Shown here: piece after piece, positions 1 to 9,383 of the stretch
How the letters are laid out: every line of letters starts with the position of its first letter
Numbering within the stretch: the first letter of the stretch is position 1
Source of the DNA: Paramoeba atlantica
Taxonomy: Eukaryota > Discosea
Reading direction: 5' to 3'
DNA: 27,738 nt
NCBI GenBank assembly: GCA_977017575.1
Contig: CDRNVI010000202.1
Span: 1-27,738, forward strand
Translations under genes and position numbers: made by a program
Notes under the pieces: generated by a model
What the model saw: the letters and a program-made list of their open reading frames with translations, nothing else
What the model was told of the DNA's origin: nothing
The model's database searches: none

Positions 1-1
1 T

Positions 2-554
2 TTTATATATTTATTTCCGTTAAATGTTTTAGTTACACAAGTAGGTAAAAGAGGTGAACCATATTTTGTTTATATAGCTAGCTTATTTTATTTTATATTA
101 ATAGCAAATTTTATTGGTTTAGTACCAAGTTCTTTTACTATTACAAGTCATATAATTTTAACATTTTTATTAGGATCAATTACTGTTATAGGGATTAACT
201 ATAATAGGTTTTTTAAAACAAAAATTACATTTTATACAGTTATTTATACCAAAAGGTGTTCCTAATATTTTATTACCTATGTTAATAGGTATCGAAGTTA
301 TTTCTTATATTGCAAGAGGTTTTAGTTTATCTATACGGTTATTTGCAAATTTAATGTCGGGACATTCATTAATACATATTTTATTATTTTTTATTGTAAA
401 AATATTAAAATTTAATTATATTATAGGTATTTTAGGAATATTATTAATAACTGTAATTTTTTTATTAGAGTTTGGTATTTCATTTTTACAAGCTTATGTA
501 TTTATTGTTTTAGTTTCTATTTATTTAAAAGATTCTTACGAAGCTGGACATTAA
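2..554 (+). pseudogene. atp6: Mitochondrial atp6 (ATP synthase F0 subunit a), 5'-incomplete, one frameshift
   Basis: Encodes most of ATP synthase subunit a, the inner-membrane proton-channel subunit. The family signature is clear: the segment LIGIEVISYIARGFSLSIRL includes the conserved arginine of the fourth/fifth helix region, followed by FANLMSGH and a C-terminus ending in EAGH. Upstream residues (RGEPYFVYIASLFYFILIAN, then GLVPSSF) match the earlier helices. The 5' end lies outside the window. The frame changes near position 194, where one extra base separates codons for ...TVIG from LTIIGFLKQ. Either this is a decayed nuclear copy or a sequencing/assembly error. It sits about 20 bases ahead of nad4L, as in a compact mitochondrial genome. 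Confidence 0.9.
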
Positions 555-604
555 AAAACATTTATTTTAACAATGTTTAATATCTTAATTCCTTTGAAAC
601 ATTT

Positions 605-892
605 ATACCTATTTTAAGTTTTAGTTTATTTATTATAGGTATAGCGGGTATTTTTATTACACGTAGAAATATAATAATAATAATAATGTCTATAGAGTTA
701 ATTTTAGCATCTGTAAATTTATTATTTATTTTTTTATCAATATATTTAGATGATATATATGGTCAGATATTTGCTTTATATATATTAACTATAGCAGCTT
801 CTGAATCAGCTATTGGTTTAGGATTAATAGTTATTTATTATAGATTAAGAGGTATTATATCTATAGATTATATTAGTACTATAAAAGGTTAA
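605..892 (+). CDS. nad4L: Mitochondrial NADH dehydrogenase subunit 4L
   Basis: Complex I membrane subunit ND4L (NuoK family). The segment MSIELILASVNLLF, then YLDDIYGQIFALYILTIAA, ESAIGL and the end ISTIKG are diagnostic. Three hydrophobic helices fit the usual ~100-residue length. The internal ATG at 686 is too late: conserved residues FIIGIAGIFITRRN precede it. The frame is open back to 581 without an ATG, so the start given (ATA at 605) is a guess. An ATG at 574 is in another frame, so either a non-ATG start or a small indel near the 5' end is likely. Stop TAA at 890-892. The next gene starts 20 bases on. Confidence 0.88.
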   Translation: MPILSFSLFIIGIAGIFITRRNIIIIIMSIELILASVNLLFIFLSIYLDDIYGQIFALYILTIAASESAIGLGLIVIYYRLRGIISIDYISTIKG

Positions 893-911
893 ATTTTTTT
901 ATATACTTTTT

Positions 912-1403
912 ATGTATTTATTAGTATTATATTTACCATTAATAAGTTTTTAATTATAAGTTTTTTTGGGCGTTTATTAGGAAATAAAGGTAGTTTTATA
1001 ATTGCGAATTTTAATATGTTATTAACAGTGTTGTTATCATATTATATTTTTTATGAAACTGTATTAAAAGGTTCTGTATGTTTTTTAAAAATTATTTTCA
1101 TGATTTAATATAGGTTTATTTAATGTAACATGAGGATTTATTTTCGATCCTGTAACAGGTGTTATGTTAATTGTAGTAAATACAATATCTTTATTAGTTC
1201 ATTTTTATTCAATAGGTTATATGTATAATGATCCTTTTTCTTCTCGATTTGTATCTTATTTATCATTATTTACATGATTTATGTTAATGTTAGTTACAGC
1301 TGATAATATATTACAATTATTTTTAGGTTGAGAAGGTGTTGGTTTAGTATCTTATTTATTAATTAATTTTTGATTTACAATAGCAGATGCAAACAAAGCT
1401 GCC
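912..1403 (+). pseudogene. nad5: Mitochondrial nad5 (NADH dehydrogenase subunit 5), 5' part, cut off by telomeric repeat
   Basis: N-terminal ~160 codons of complex I subunit ND5, a proton-pumping antiporter-like subunit. Recognised from [20 protein letters not shown], then [11 protein letters not shown] and LFLGWEGVGLVSYLLINFW, ending FTIADANKAA. The tryptophans in NVTW, GWEG and NFWF are TGA codons, showing that this DNA came from a genome with the TGA=Trp code. Two frame changes are visible, near 948-952 (one T short in a T run) and near 1095-1100. The reading breaks off exactly where CCCTAAA repeats begin, in the conserved ADANKAA motif, leaving most of the gene missing. Confidence 0.88.
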
Positions 1404-2043
1404 TAAACCCTAAACCCTAAACCCTAAACCCTAAACCCTAAACCCTAAACCCTAAACCCTAAACCCTAAACCCTAAACCCTAAACCCTAAACCCTAAACC
1501 CTAAACCCTAAACCCTAAACCCTAAACCCTAAACCCTAAACCCTAAACCCTAAACCCTAAACCCTAAACCCTAAACCCTAAACCCTAAACCCTAAACCCT
1601 AAACCCTAAACCCTAAACCCTAAACCCTAAACCCTAAACCCTAAACCCTAAACCCTAAACCCTAAACCCTAAACCCTAAACCCTAAACCCTAAACCCTAA
1701 ACCCTAAACCCTAAACCCTAAACCCTAAACCCTAAACCCTAAACCCTAAACCCTAAACCCTAAACCCTAAACCCTAAACCCTAAACCCTAAACCCTAAAC
1801 CCTAAACCCTAAACCCTAAACCCTAAACCCTAAACCCTAAACCCTAAACCCTAAACCCTAAACCCTAAACCCTAAACCCTAAACCCTAAACCCTAAACCC
1901 TAAACCCTAAACCCTAAACCCTAAACCCTAAACCCTAAACCCTAAACCCTAAACCCTAAACCCTAAACCCTAAACCCTAAACCCTAAACCCTAAACCCTA
2001 AACCCTAAACCCTAAACCCTAAACCCTAAACCCTAAACCCTAA
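1402..2043 (+). repeat. Telomeric array (CCCTAAA)n, ~92 copies
   Basis: About 642 bases of perfect heptamer with no variant unit that I can see. The C-rich strand reads 5'->3' rightwards, so it is the left-hand telomere of the chromosome continuing to the right. The TTTAGGG type occurs in plants, many algae, alveolates and oomycetes. The array ends ...CCCTAATTAGTC at the subtelomere. Confidence 0.98.
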
Positions 2044-3106
2044 TTAGTCAATTTTTTCGTATCAATTAAAAAGCTCCAAATGATGAAAAATGAATGATGG
2101 AAGATAAATCCTATTCAATAAAGGTTTTTTTAAACATATTATCAACCTTAAATCAATTTTTTGATTTCTGACATGATTTTATTAACACATTACAAAAAGT
2201 ATTTTCTCAAAAGTATGCTCACATAAAAGGTCTATAAAAATCTCTCAATATCAAAAAATGAAAAATGAAAATAATAAAGTAGTGTAAAAACATCAAATAA
2301 ATCTTAAAATAAAGAAAATCAATTTGAGATTTATTTATTTTGTTTTTATGTAGGGAGCAATAATATTATTTGTTATAATAGGGAAACAGAGTTAAAAGTT
2401 CCAAAAGTATGTTTACAAAAGGATGCTGTAAAAATCTCTCAATATTAAAAAATGAAAAATAAAAATAATAAGGTAGTGTAAAAACATGAAATTAATCTAT
2501 GTTTAAAGAAAACTTTGAAAAATTTTATATATTTCCCAATTATGTAGGTACCAATTCATTGATGTTTTTTTAAAGGTAAAATACATAGAAAAAATACTCA
2601 TATTTTTGGACTCTATAAAAATCTCTCAAAATGAAAAAATGAAAAATGAAAATGATAAAGTAGTGTAAAAACATGAAATTAATCTATATTTAAGGAAAAC
2701 CATGAAAAATTTTATATATGACCTGATAATGTAGGGAGGAGATTAAAATTATATGTTTGTATGTAAAAATCATATAAATGTTTTCTCAATTATTTTTGTT
2801 CTATGAGACAAAATCAAAAATCTGGCTGGTCCAAGTTTTAGAAAATAGTTTTTTTTATTATGTTATCAAAAAAAATTAGTCCCAGCTCACTTGTTTCCTC
2901 AATATGTAGGGTGCCACTTTAAAGTCCTATCATTATATGTGAATTTCATACATAAGACCTCTTCGTAAACTGCCTATAACTTTTTGTGACATATTCAGAT
3001 TTTAAAAAAAAATATGCCATTAGATAGACAAAAATGAGGCGCATCTTTCTACCAGTCTTGATTTTCCGGATTGTGAAAAAAAGTAGTTCAAAACGAAGTA
3101 ATTAGG
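2044..3106. other. AT-rich subtelomeric spacer, no gene seen
   Basis: Between the telomere and a small interstitial telomeric motif. No convincing reading frame on either strand. The middle holds the ~190-bp repeat listed separately. The phrase ATGTAGGG or close variants recurs near 2349, 2545, 2729 and 2905, suggesting that a fourth, more diverged unit reaches about 2910. Confidence 0.7.
2209..2740 (+). repeat. Subtelomeric tandem repeat, ~190 bp, three clear units
   Basis: The core TATAAAAATCTCTCAA, followed by AAAAAATGAAAAATGAAAAT and AGTGTAAAAACATGAAAT, recurs starting near 2231, 2425 and 2611, giving periods of about 194 and 186. Each unit closes with ATGTAGG. Units differ by substitutions and small indels, so the array is not recent. 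Confidence 0.85.
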
Positions 3107-3119
3107 CCCTAAACCCTAA
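3107..3119 (+). repeat. Interstitial telomeric motif CCCTAAACCCTAA
   Basis: Nearly two telomere units at the left edge of the duplicated block, in the same orientation as the terminal array. They are followed by ATTTCTCTC, where the C/T-rich tract begins. Confidence 0.8.
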
Positions 3120-4020
3120 TTTCTCTCTTCTCTCTTCTCTCTCTCTTTCTTTCTCTTTTCTTTCTCTTTTCTTTCTCTTTTCTTTCTCTTTTCTTTCTCT
3201 TCCTCTCTCTCTTTCTCTCTTTCTCTCTCTCTTTTCTCTCTTTCTCTTTCTCATTCAAATAAATAGAAAATCACCAAAAAAGAGAAATTCACATATGGAT
3301 ATGAGAGGAGGTTTCTTTTCTCTCTTCTCTTTCTCCCTTCTCTTTCTCTCTTCTCTTTCTCTTCTCTCTTCTCTCTTTCTCTCTTTCTCTCTTTCTCTCT
3401 TTCTTTCTTTCTTTCTTTCTCTTTTCTTTTCTCTCTCTCTCTTCTCTCTTTCTCTTTTTTCTTCTCAATAAAATTTTCTCTCCTCTTCTCCACTTCTCTC
3501 TTCTCTTCTCTCTTCTCTCTTCTCTCTTTCTTAGGAGCAAGGATGTCACGCCCAAAACAATCAACAAATACGAATGAAGCAAGAGAAAAGGTTTTCTCTC
3601 TCCACTTCTCTTTCTCTCTTTTCTTTTCGCTTCTCTCTTTATCTTTCTCTTCTTTTGCTTTCTCTCTTCTCTTTCTCCCTTCTCTTTCTCTCTTCTCTTT
3701 CTCTTTCTCTCTTTCTCTCTTTTCTTTCTCTTTTCTCTCTCTCTCTCTTTTTTCTCTCTCTTTTTTCTCTCTCTTTTTTCTCTCTCTTTTCTCTCTCTCT
3801 CTCTCTTTTCTCTCTCTCTTTTCTCTCTCTCTTCTTCTTTTTCTCTCTCTCTTCTTCTTTTTTTCTCTCTCTCTTTCTTTTCTCTCTCCTCTCTATTCCC
3901 TTTTTCTTTTTTTCTCTTCTCTCTTTCTTTTTCAAATAATAATTTTTCTTTCCTCCTTTTTTTTTCCTTTTTCTTTCCTTCTTCTCTTTCTTCTCTCTCT
4001 CTTTCTTCTCTCTTTCTTTC
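3120..4020 (+). repeat. Polypyrimidine (CTTT/CTCT)n tract, copy 1
   Basis: About 900 bases almost purely C and T on this strand, interrupted at 3255-3310 and by the exon-like piece at 3535-3590. Long serine/phenylalanine/leucine or lysine/arginine/glutamate frames here are composition artefacts. It supplies the intron and probably the upstream sequence of the oxygenase-like gene. Mirror-symmetric stretches could form triplex DNA. Confidence 0.9.
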
Positions 4021-5072
4021 TTAATCCAGTTTTTTATTTTCAGATTTTTGTGAAAAGATGAGAGAATCTTGGTTCTGTTCAGAACGGCTGGATTTGGGGC
4101 AAGTCCAAGGAAGCAAACTCGATCATGTCAAGTTCAGACAAACAAAAAGTACTTTCTTCCATATTACTAGAATCAAAGTCTCAGTGACTGTCTCGAACAC
4201 CTGACATTTCAAATCTCGAAGCAATCATTACAATTCTCCTCACCAAACTTTTTCCTGATCTTCTCCAGGATCACATTTCCCGACATCCTCCTTCTTTGTT
4301 TTCAAAAGCACTCTTACTTAGTCTCTCTTATCCTTGATCACCTTCAGAGGGACTGTTTCAAGATTCGAAAGTTTTATTTTTTGGTTCACAACGTGCAATT
4401 CAGCCAGCAGAGCTTCCCACCCGACCATCAGAAGAATACAAGAAATTGGCCAAGAATGGAGGTTGTGGCCTTCATGTGGATGCAGAAGATCCAATTTACA
4501 ACTCAGGTTTATTGATGTATTATTCCTGTTTTGTTGAACCAAATGTTGAAGATTGTGATCATGATCATCCATTACCACAAAATGATTTGGTTTGTTTCCA
4601 ACATCAGAATGGTGGAAGGGGGGCACGAATTCAAACTATGCATCCTAACTTTCTATGTCTTGCATTCCACCAATCTCGGAAGTGCCACAGCACAGTTTTT
4701 CAAAAGAATGATGTTTTTCAAGAAGGTATCCATGGTTTCCGGGTGGTGACTTATCCAATCAAAGCAGTCGAAGATCTTGTTGAACATTGTCAAGATGAAG
4801 CCCCATTTCGGTCTGTCCTCCAACAATGGAAGACTGCCCTTCTAAATTCCTCTTCTCCAAAAAAAATTGCAATGTGGCCTTGATCGAATCTTCAACAAAA
4901 CCCTGCAGGAGGTTCTTTACTGATTCAAAAGCTCCTTTCTCAGGGATGCCAAATCAAACTCTCAACCCCCACTCCCTCAAGATGAGACTCCAGAAAAGGA
5001 GTCGAGAAGTCGAGACTTTGGAATAAAATAACCCTTTCCTTCTTTCAACTTCAACTACTTTCAAGGATGTGA
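3543..5072 (+). pseudogene. 2-oxoglutarate/Fe(II) oxygenase-like gene, copy 1, interrupted by TGA codons
   Basis: Two exons in one phase: 3543-3590 (MSRPKQSTNTNEAREK, inside the exon-like unit 3535-3590) and 4044-5072. The double-stranded beta-helix signature is HVD at 4473-4481 (Fe ligands), a distal His in KCHST at 4686, 71 residues on, and GFRVVTYP with the candidate 2-oxoglutarate-binding Arg at 4740. This order and spacing fit prolyl-hydroxylase/TET-like oxygenases; the substrate is unknown. Upstream is a leucine-rich helical part (LEAIITILLTKLFPDLLQD). The frame stays open from 4044 except for TGA at 4059, 4185, 4335, 4881 and 4983, then 5070. There is no TAA, TAG or frameshift. The first five fit CGA turned to TGA. 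Either it is a decayed gene or, less likely, TGA is read through. The end beyond 4883 is uncertain; 4881 may be the true stop. Confidence 0.6.
3591..4043 (+). other. Probable intron of the oxygenase-like gene, nearly all pyrimidine
   Basis: The donor AAAAG|GTTTTC and acceptor TATTTTCAG|ATTTTTG flank 453 bases of C/T. Both splice points fall between codons of the same frame (phase 0), and a TTAAT branch-like motif lies near 4020. In copy 2 the acceptor CAG reads TGA. An alternative acceptor, AATCCAG, lies 20 bases upstream in both copies. Confidence 0.5.
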
Positions 5073-5333
5073 TAAATTTTTTTTGGCAACATGTCTTTCT
5101 CTTTCAAATAATTTGACTCAAAGCAAAAAACTACAAAAATAAATTTTCTTCACATTATTGGCAAACTTCAAGGAGAAATAGGGACTCCTGAAAACAAACT
5201 GTTTCATATAACAGTTATGCAATGATTGTGGTGGTGATTAATGTGGCAATCCCAACTTCAAACCCAAAGAGAGACCAAAAAAAAAGACAGCGAGAAAGGT
5301 GTCCTATCAGTGGGTCCCTTCTCAAACAAAGGA

Positions 5334-5459
5334 CTGGAGAAAGAGAGAAAAAGAAAGAAAGGGGTTTAGTTGAATGGAGGGAAAAAAGAGAGGAGGGGTG
5401 AACACAAAGAAGGGGAGGGAGAATAAAAGAAAACAAATATCAAAAACAAACACTAAAAC
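5334..5459 (-). other. Intron-like element (copy 1, element a)
   Basis: On the minus strand: CACATTG|GTTTTAGTG ... TTTGTTTTCTTTTATTCT ... CTTTCTCCAG|TCC, 126 nt, C/T-rich. The copy 2 equivalent at 18840-18965 has the same length and the acceptor TTCAG. Confidence 0.45.
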
Positions 5460-7169
5460 CAATGTGATTCGCAACAACAATGTGACGATGGTGTGGAGGC
5501 AGTGATAAAAGGTTTCAAATTGTTGATTAAATATGTCACCGATAATCTCAGCGAACTGAAGAAAGAAAAAAAAGAAAGGATTTTTTAGTTAAAAGGAGAG
5601 AGGGGAGAAAAGGAAACAAGGAGGAGGGAGGGGGGGGGAATACAAAAAAGGGGAGAATAAAAGAAAACAAGTATGTGAAAAACAAACACAAAACTGATGA
5701 TTCACAACAACAATGCGATGATGGTGGTAGTAGTAATCCATGGCATATTTGTAAAGCACTCTACTGATTTAACAAACAATCTTTCAATATTAATAAATCG
5801 ATGTCCATTCACCTTGTAATCTGACACACAATTACTTTTGCACAACAACATTCCAAGAGCTCTCTGCAACACAGTTGCTTGATCATCACTCTAATGTTGT
5901 TGTCATTTTGATTATCACATTGTGAAGAATCTTTTCTTCTGATACAAACCCTATATGCAAAAGTTTCAGAAGCTACTCTCTTTCCTTTAAAGAAATCACC
6001 ACCACCCGAACCTTCTTCCTTTGCTCCCCTCACCCTTCCCTCTCTTTTCTTCTAAAAAAACCAAAAAAAAAAAAAAAACCTCTTTGTGTGAAGAAGAAAT
6101 CAGCAACAAATACACTCAATATTCCCTCTCTCCTCCTTTGTTGGTGTTGGTTATTGAGTTGTTCTCATTGTTGTCTCACGTTTTATCGCGTCCTCTTTTT
6201 TTGTTGGAAAGAGAGAAAAAGAAAGAATTCCCAATTAAATAATCTTTTTTCTCTAGGCCAAATACACAAGTTTGCAAATCTCCGAAGGATTAGTGGCAAA
6301 TAAAAATTATCTCAATAAATTAATACCAAAAATAATTTTCTCATTACCAAGAATTTTCTTGATTTGCTACCAAACCCAAAGTACTGAAATTATTCAACAG
6401 AAAACACCCAATCTTTTGGTCGATTGAATGACTAAACTTTTTTCAGGAAACTGAAAAGGGAAAGAAAAGAAAAAAAAAAGGATTAATAATGTGTGTTACT
6501 ATGGAGGAGGGAAATACAAAGAAGGAAGAGAATAAAAGAAAACAAACAAAAAAAAGAAAACAAACACAAAACCCACCATAATTCACAATAACAATGATAA
6601 TTGGTAAAGGTGAAAAAATTATCACTTCAAACCTTATCAATTAAAACCCCAACAAACACACACACAGGCGAGAGAGAGAGAACTCTGGAGAAAGAGAAAA
6701 GAGAAAAAATTAGTGTTAAAAAAGGAAGGAAGGGGAGGAGGGAAAGGGGAGGGATAAAATGAATGTGGCAATCTTTATAATACATGCACACATCATTGAT
6801 ATTTGACAAACAACCTCTCAATAATTGATAAGGATTTAGGGTGTCCATTCACCTTGCAATCCAACACACACAAACACTTTCGTGCACAACACTCTCAACA
6901 CTCTCCAAGAGTGTGCTTTGAGAGAGCAAAACGTAGCCAGGACCAAAAAATGAAGCCCACACCAGCAAGTTAGAGAAAGGCACTGGTTTGTCAAAGTAAA
7001 ATCATGCACAGTTAATCCCAACTACTTCCAGGAGGAAACTCACGGGGGTTCCAGAGTTCCATCGAAAAATCCCAACTTCAAACCCAAAGAGAGACAACCA
7101 AAAAAAAAAAAAACAGCGAAAAGGATGTCCCCCCCTTGGTGTGTCCCTTCTGAGAAAAACAGAAACTGA

Positions 7170-7276
7170 CTGGAGAAAGAAAGGGGTTTCATTGAATGGA
7201 GGGGGAAATATGAGGGGAAAAACATAAAGAAAAAGAATCAAAGAAAACATATATGACCAAAAACAAACACTAAAAC
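7170..7276 (-). other. Intron-like element (copy 1, element b)
   Basis: Minus strand CTCATCAG|GTTTTAGTG ... CTTTCTCCAG|TCAG, 107 nt. The donor matches CAG|GT exactly. It shares its 5' end with element a although the flanks differ. The copy 2 equivalent (20670-20779) ends GGGCAG. Confidence 0.5.
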
Positions 7277-7733
7277 CTGATGAGATTCACAACAACAATA
7301 ACATGATGGTGGAAGTGGGGTGATAGAGCACAGAGCAAGGGGGGCATCCTCCAACAAACTCAACAATCAGACATTAACAAAAACAAACTCTCGGTTTAAG
7401 TTTTCCTTTTATATTAAGAATTCTATGAATTTCCAACAAACATCTTAACAACAAAGGAACAATACAACAGCAATTTGTGATGAAACACAAATAAAGACCA
7501 TCCAAAACGCTCCCTAAACCCTTTTGGGAAAACCCTTTTGGGAAAACCCAAAGGAAACACACAAAACAACACATCAAATCAGGAAGCATCTTTGTGAGTC
7601 GCAACACACACACACACTTTGATATTTTTAACAAACAATCTCTCAATATATTGATAAAGGGTTTAGGGTGTCCATTCACCTTACGATTGGTGGGGGGAGG
7701 GGAGGGGATGTGGCAGGAAGGAACTAGAAGGGA

Positions 7734-7817
7734 AAGAGAAAAGGAAAAGATTAGTGTTCAAAGGAATGAGGGAGGGAGAGAGGGGGGAAAAGAGGAAGAG
7801 AATAAAAGAAAACAAAC
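7734..7817 (-). other. Intron-like element (copy 1, element c)
   Basis: Minus strand TTAT|GTTTGTTTTCTTTTATTC ... CCCTTCTAG|TTCC, 84 nt, with C/T body and TAG acceptor. Confidence 0.45.
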
Positions 7818-7971
7818 ATAACAGTTATGCAACGATGGTGGTGGAGATCAATGGCAATCTTTGTGACATATTTGATAAATAATCTCTCAATATATTGATA
7901 ATATTGGTGTCCATTCACTTTGCAATCCAATACACAAACCTTTATCAATTAAAACACCTCACAAACCTAAT

Positions 7972-8830
7972 GAGAACTGAAAGAGAAAAGAGAAAAGAGA
8001 AAGGAAGGATTTCGTTCAATTCAATGTAAGAGGGAACAGGGAAGAAATACAAAGCAAAACAAAAACAAAACAAAAACAAAAATAAAACCAATGAATTTTA
8101 CAACAATATATTATTATAGAAGTGGTGGATCAATCAAAACAAAAAAAAACAGAGAACTGCCAGTTCAAAAAACAGAAAAAGAGAGAGAGAAAACCAGATG
8201 ATTGTTTGGGGCTTTTGAAAAATTATTGTCAAATATTTTAGGAACAACACATGTCATGAAACAGTAGCACACTTCTGGAACATAAGAAGTCAAGAAATTA
8301 TCCAACAATAACAATGACATCTCTCTTTTTTTAAAAAAAAAAACATAATCAGGAAAAAAGAGAGAAAAGAGAGGGAAAAGAGAGGGAAAAGAGAGGGAAA
8401 AGAGGAAAAAAAAAGAAAACCAGAAAAGGAAAGTGAACACACAACAAAACCTTTGAAGAAGAGAAATATAATTCTTTTTTTTTAACAAATATATTTACTT
8501 ACTGATTACAAAACTCATCTCCCTTCGAAAAAAATCAGTTTGGAACGACAATTAAAAGAAAAGAAAAAGAAAGAGAAAGAGAAAAAAGAAGAAAAGAAAG
8601 AAAAGAAAAGAAAACCGAAAAAAACATTGTAAAAACTGTTCAAACTAAGGAAACAAAATTTTAAAATCTTATTTGGTGAGGAGAAAGAGAACAAAAAAGA
8701 CACCAAGAGGAGGGGGTAGGAGAAAACAAAAAGAAAACAGAAACAAAAAAGAAATGATCCATTAATCATCAAACAAATAGAGAGAAAAGATAGTCAAACC
8801 AAAAAAAATCAAAACAACCACCTTTTATCA
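7972..8830. repeat. Internal direct repeat of the module array, unit 1 (copy 1)
   Basis: Matches 9384-10186 at an offset of about 1.41 kb. Shared landmarks include GAACTGAAAGAGAAAAGAG, ACCAGATGATTGTTTG, ACAAATATATTTA and TTTGGTGAGGA. The same pair occurs in copy 2 (from 21445 and 22874), so this duplication is older than the 9-kb one. Confidence 0.85.
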
Positions 8831-9006
8831 TGAAAAAGAGGGGGAAACACAAAAGGAGGAGAATAAAAGAAAACAAAAAAAAAAAAAACAAACACCAAAC
8901 ACCATGATTCACAATAATAATAATTGGTAATGGCGAGATATTGTCATTTCAAACTTTATCAATTAAAACCTCAACAAACACCCACAAGCAAGAGAGAGAA
9001 AGAACT

Positions 9007-9090
9007 CTGGAGAAAGAGAAAAGATTAGTGTTAAAAGGAATGAGGGGGAGAGAGGGAGGAAAAAGAGGAAGAGAATAAAAGAAAACAAAC
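9007..9090 (-). other. Intron-like element (copy 1, element d)
   Basis: Minus strand GAAGG|GTTTGTTTTCTTTTATTC ... CTTTCTCCAG|AGTTC, 84 nt, the same length as element c. The copy 2 equivalent is 22498-22578. Confidence 0.45.
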
Positions 9091-9383
9091 CCTTCATATA
9101 ACAATGCAACAATGATGGTGGATTAATGGTTTCTTTGTAACACACACACTACTGATATTTGACAAACAATCTCTCTTAATATTGATGCAATTCAACACAC
9201 AAACACTTTTGCACACAACAACAACACTCTCCAAGAGCTCTTTGCAACGCAACAGCAAAGTGTATTGCTTGATCATCACCCAAAACCCTTTCAATCAAAA
9301 CCCACATCTTGAATGTGGAAATAGCAGCAGTAGTAATAAGTGGTTTTAAAATCCTTATCAATTAAAACACCTCACAAACCCTG

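Noticed and set aside
1402-2043. Telomere-telomere fusion or healed linear mitochondrial end
   Set aside because: There is one orientation only, with no head-to-head switch, and the orientation is wrong for capping the mitochondrial side.
3251-4061. Long Ser/Phe/Leu-rich (+) and Lys/Arg/Glu-rich (-) reading frames
   Set aside because: They are translations of C/T or A/G simple sequence. Only the short exon at 3543-3590 has ordinary composition.
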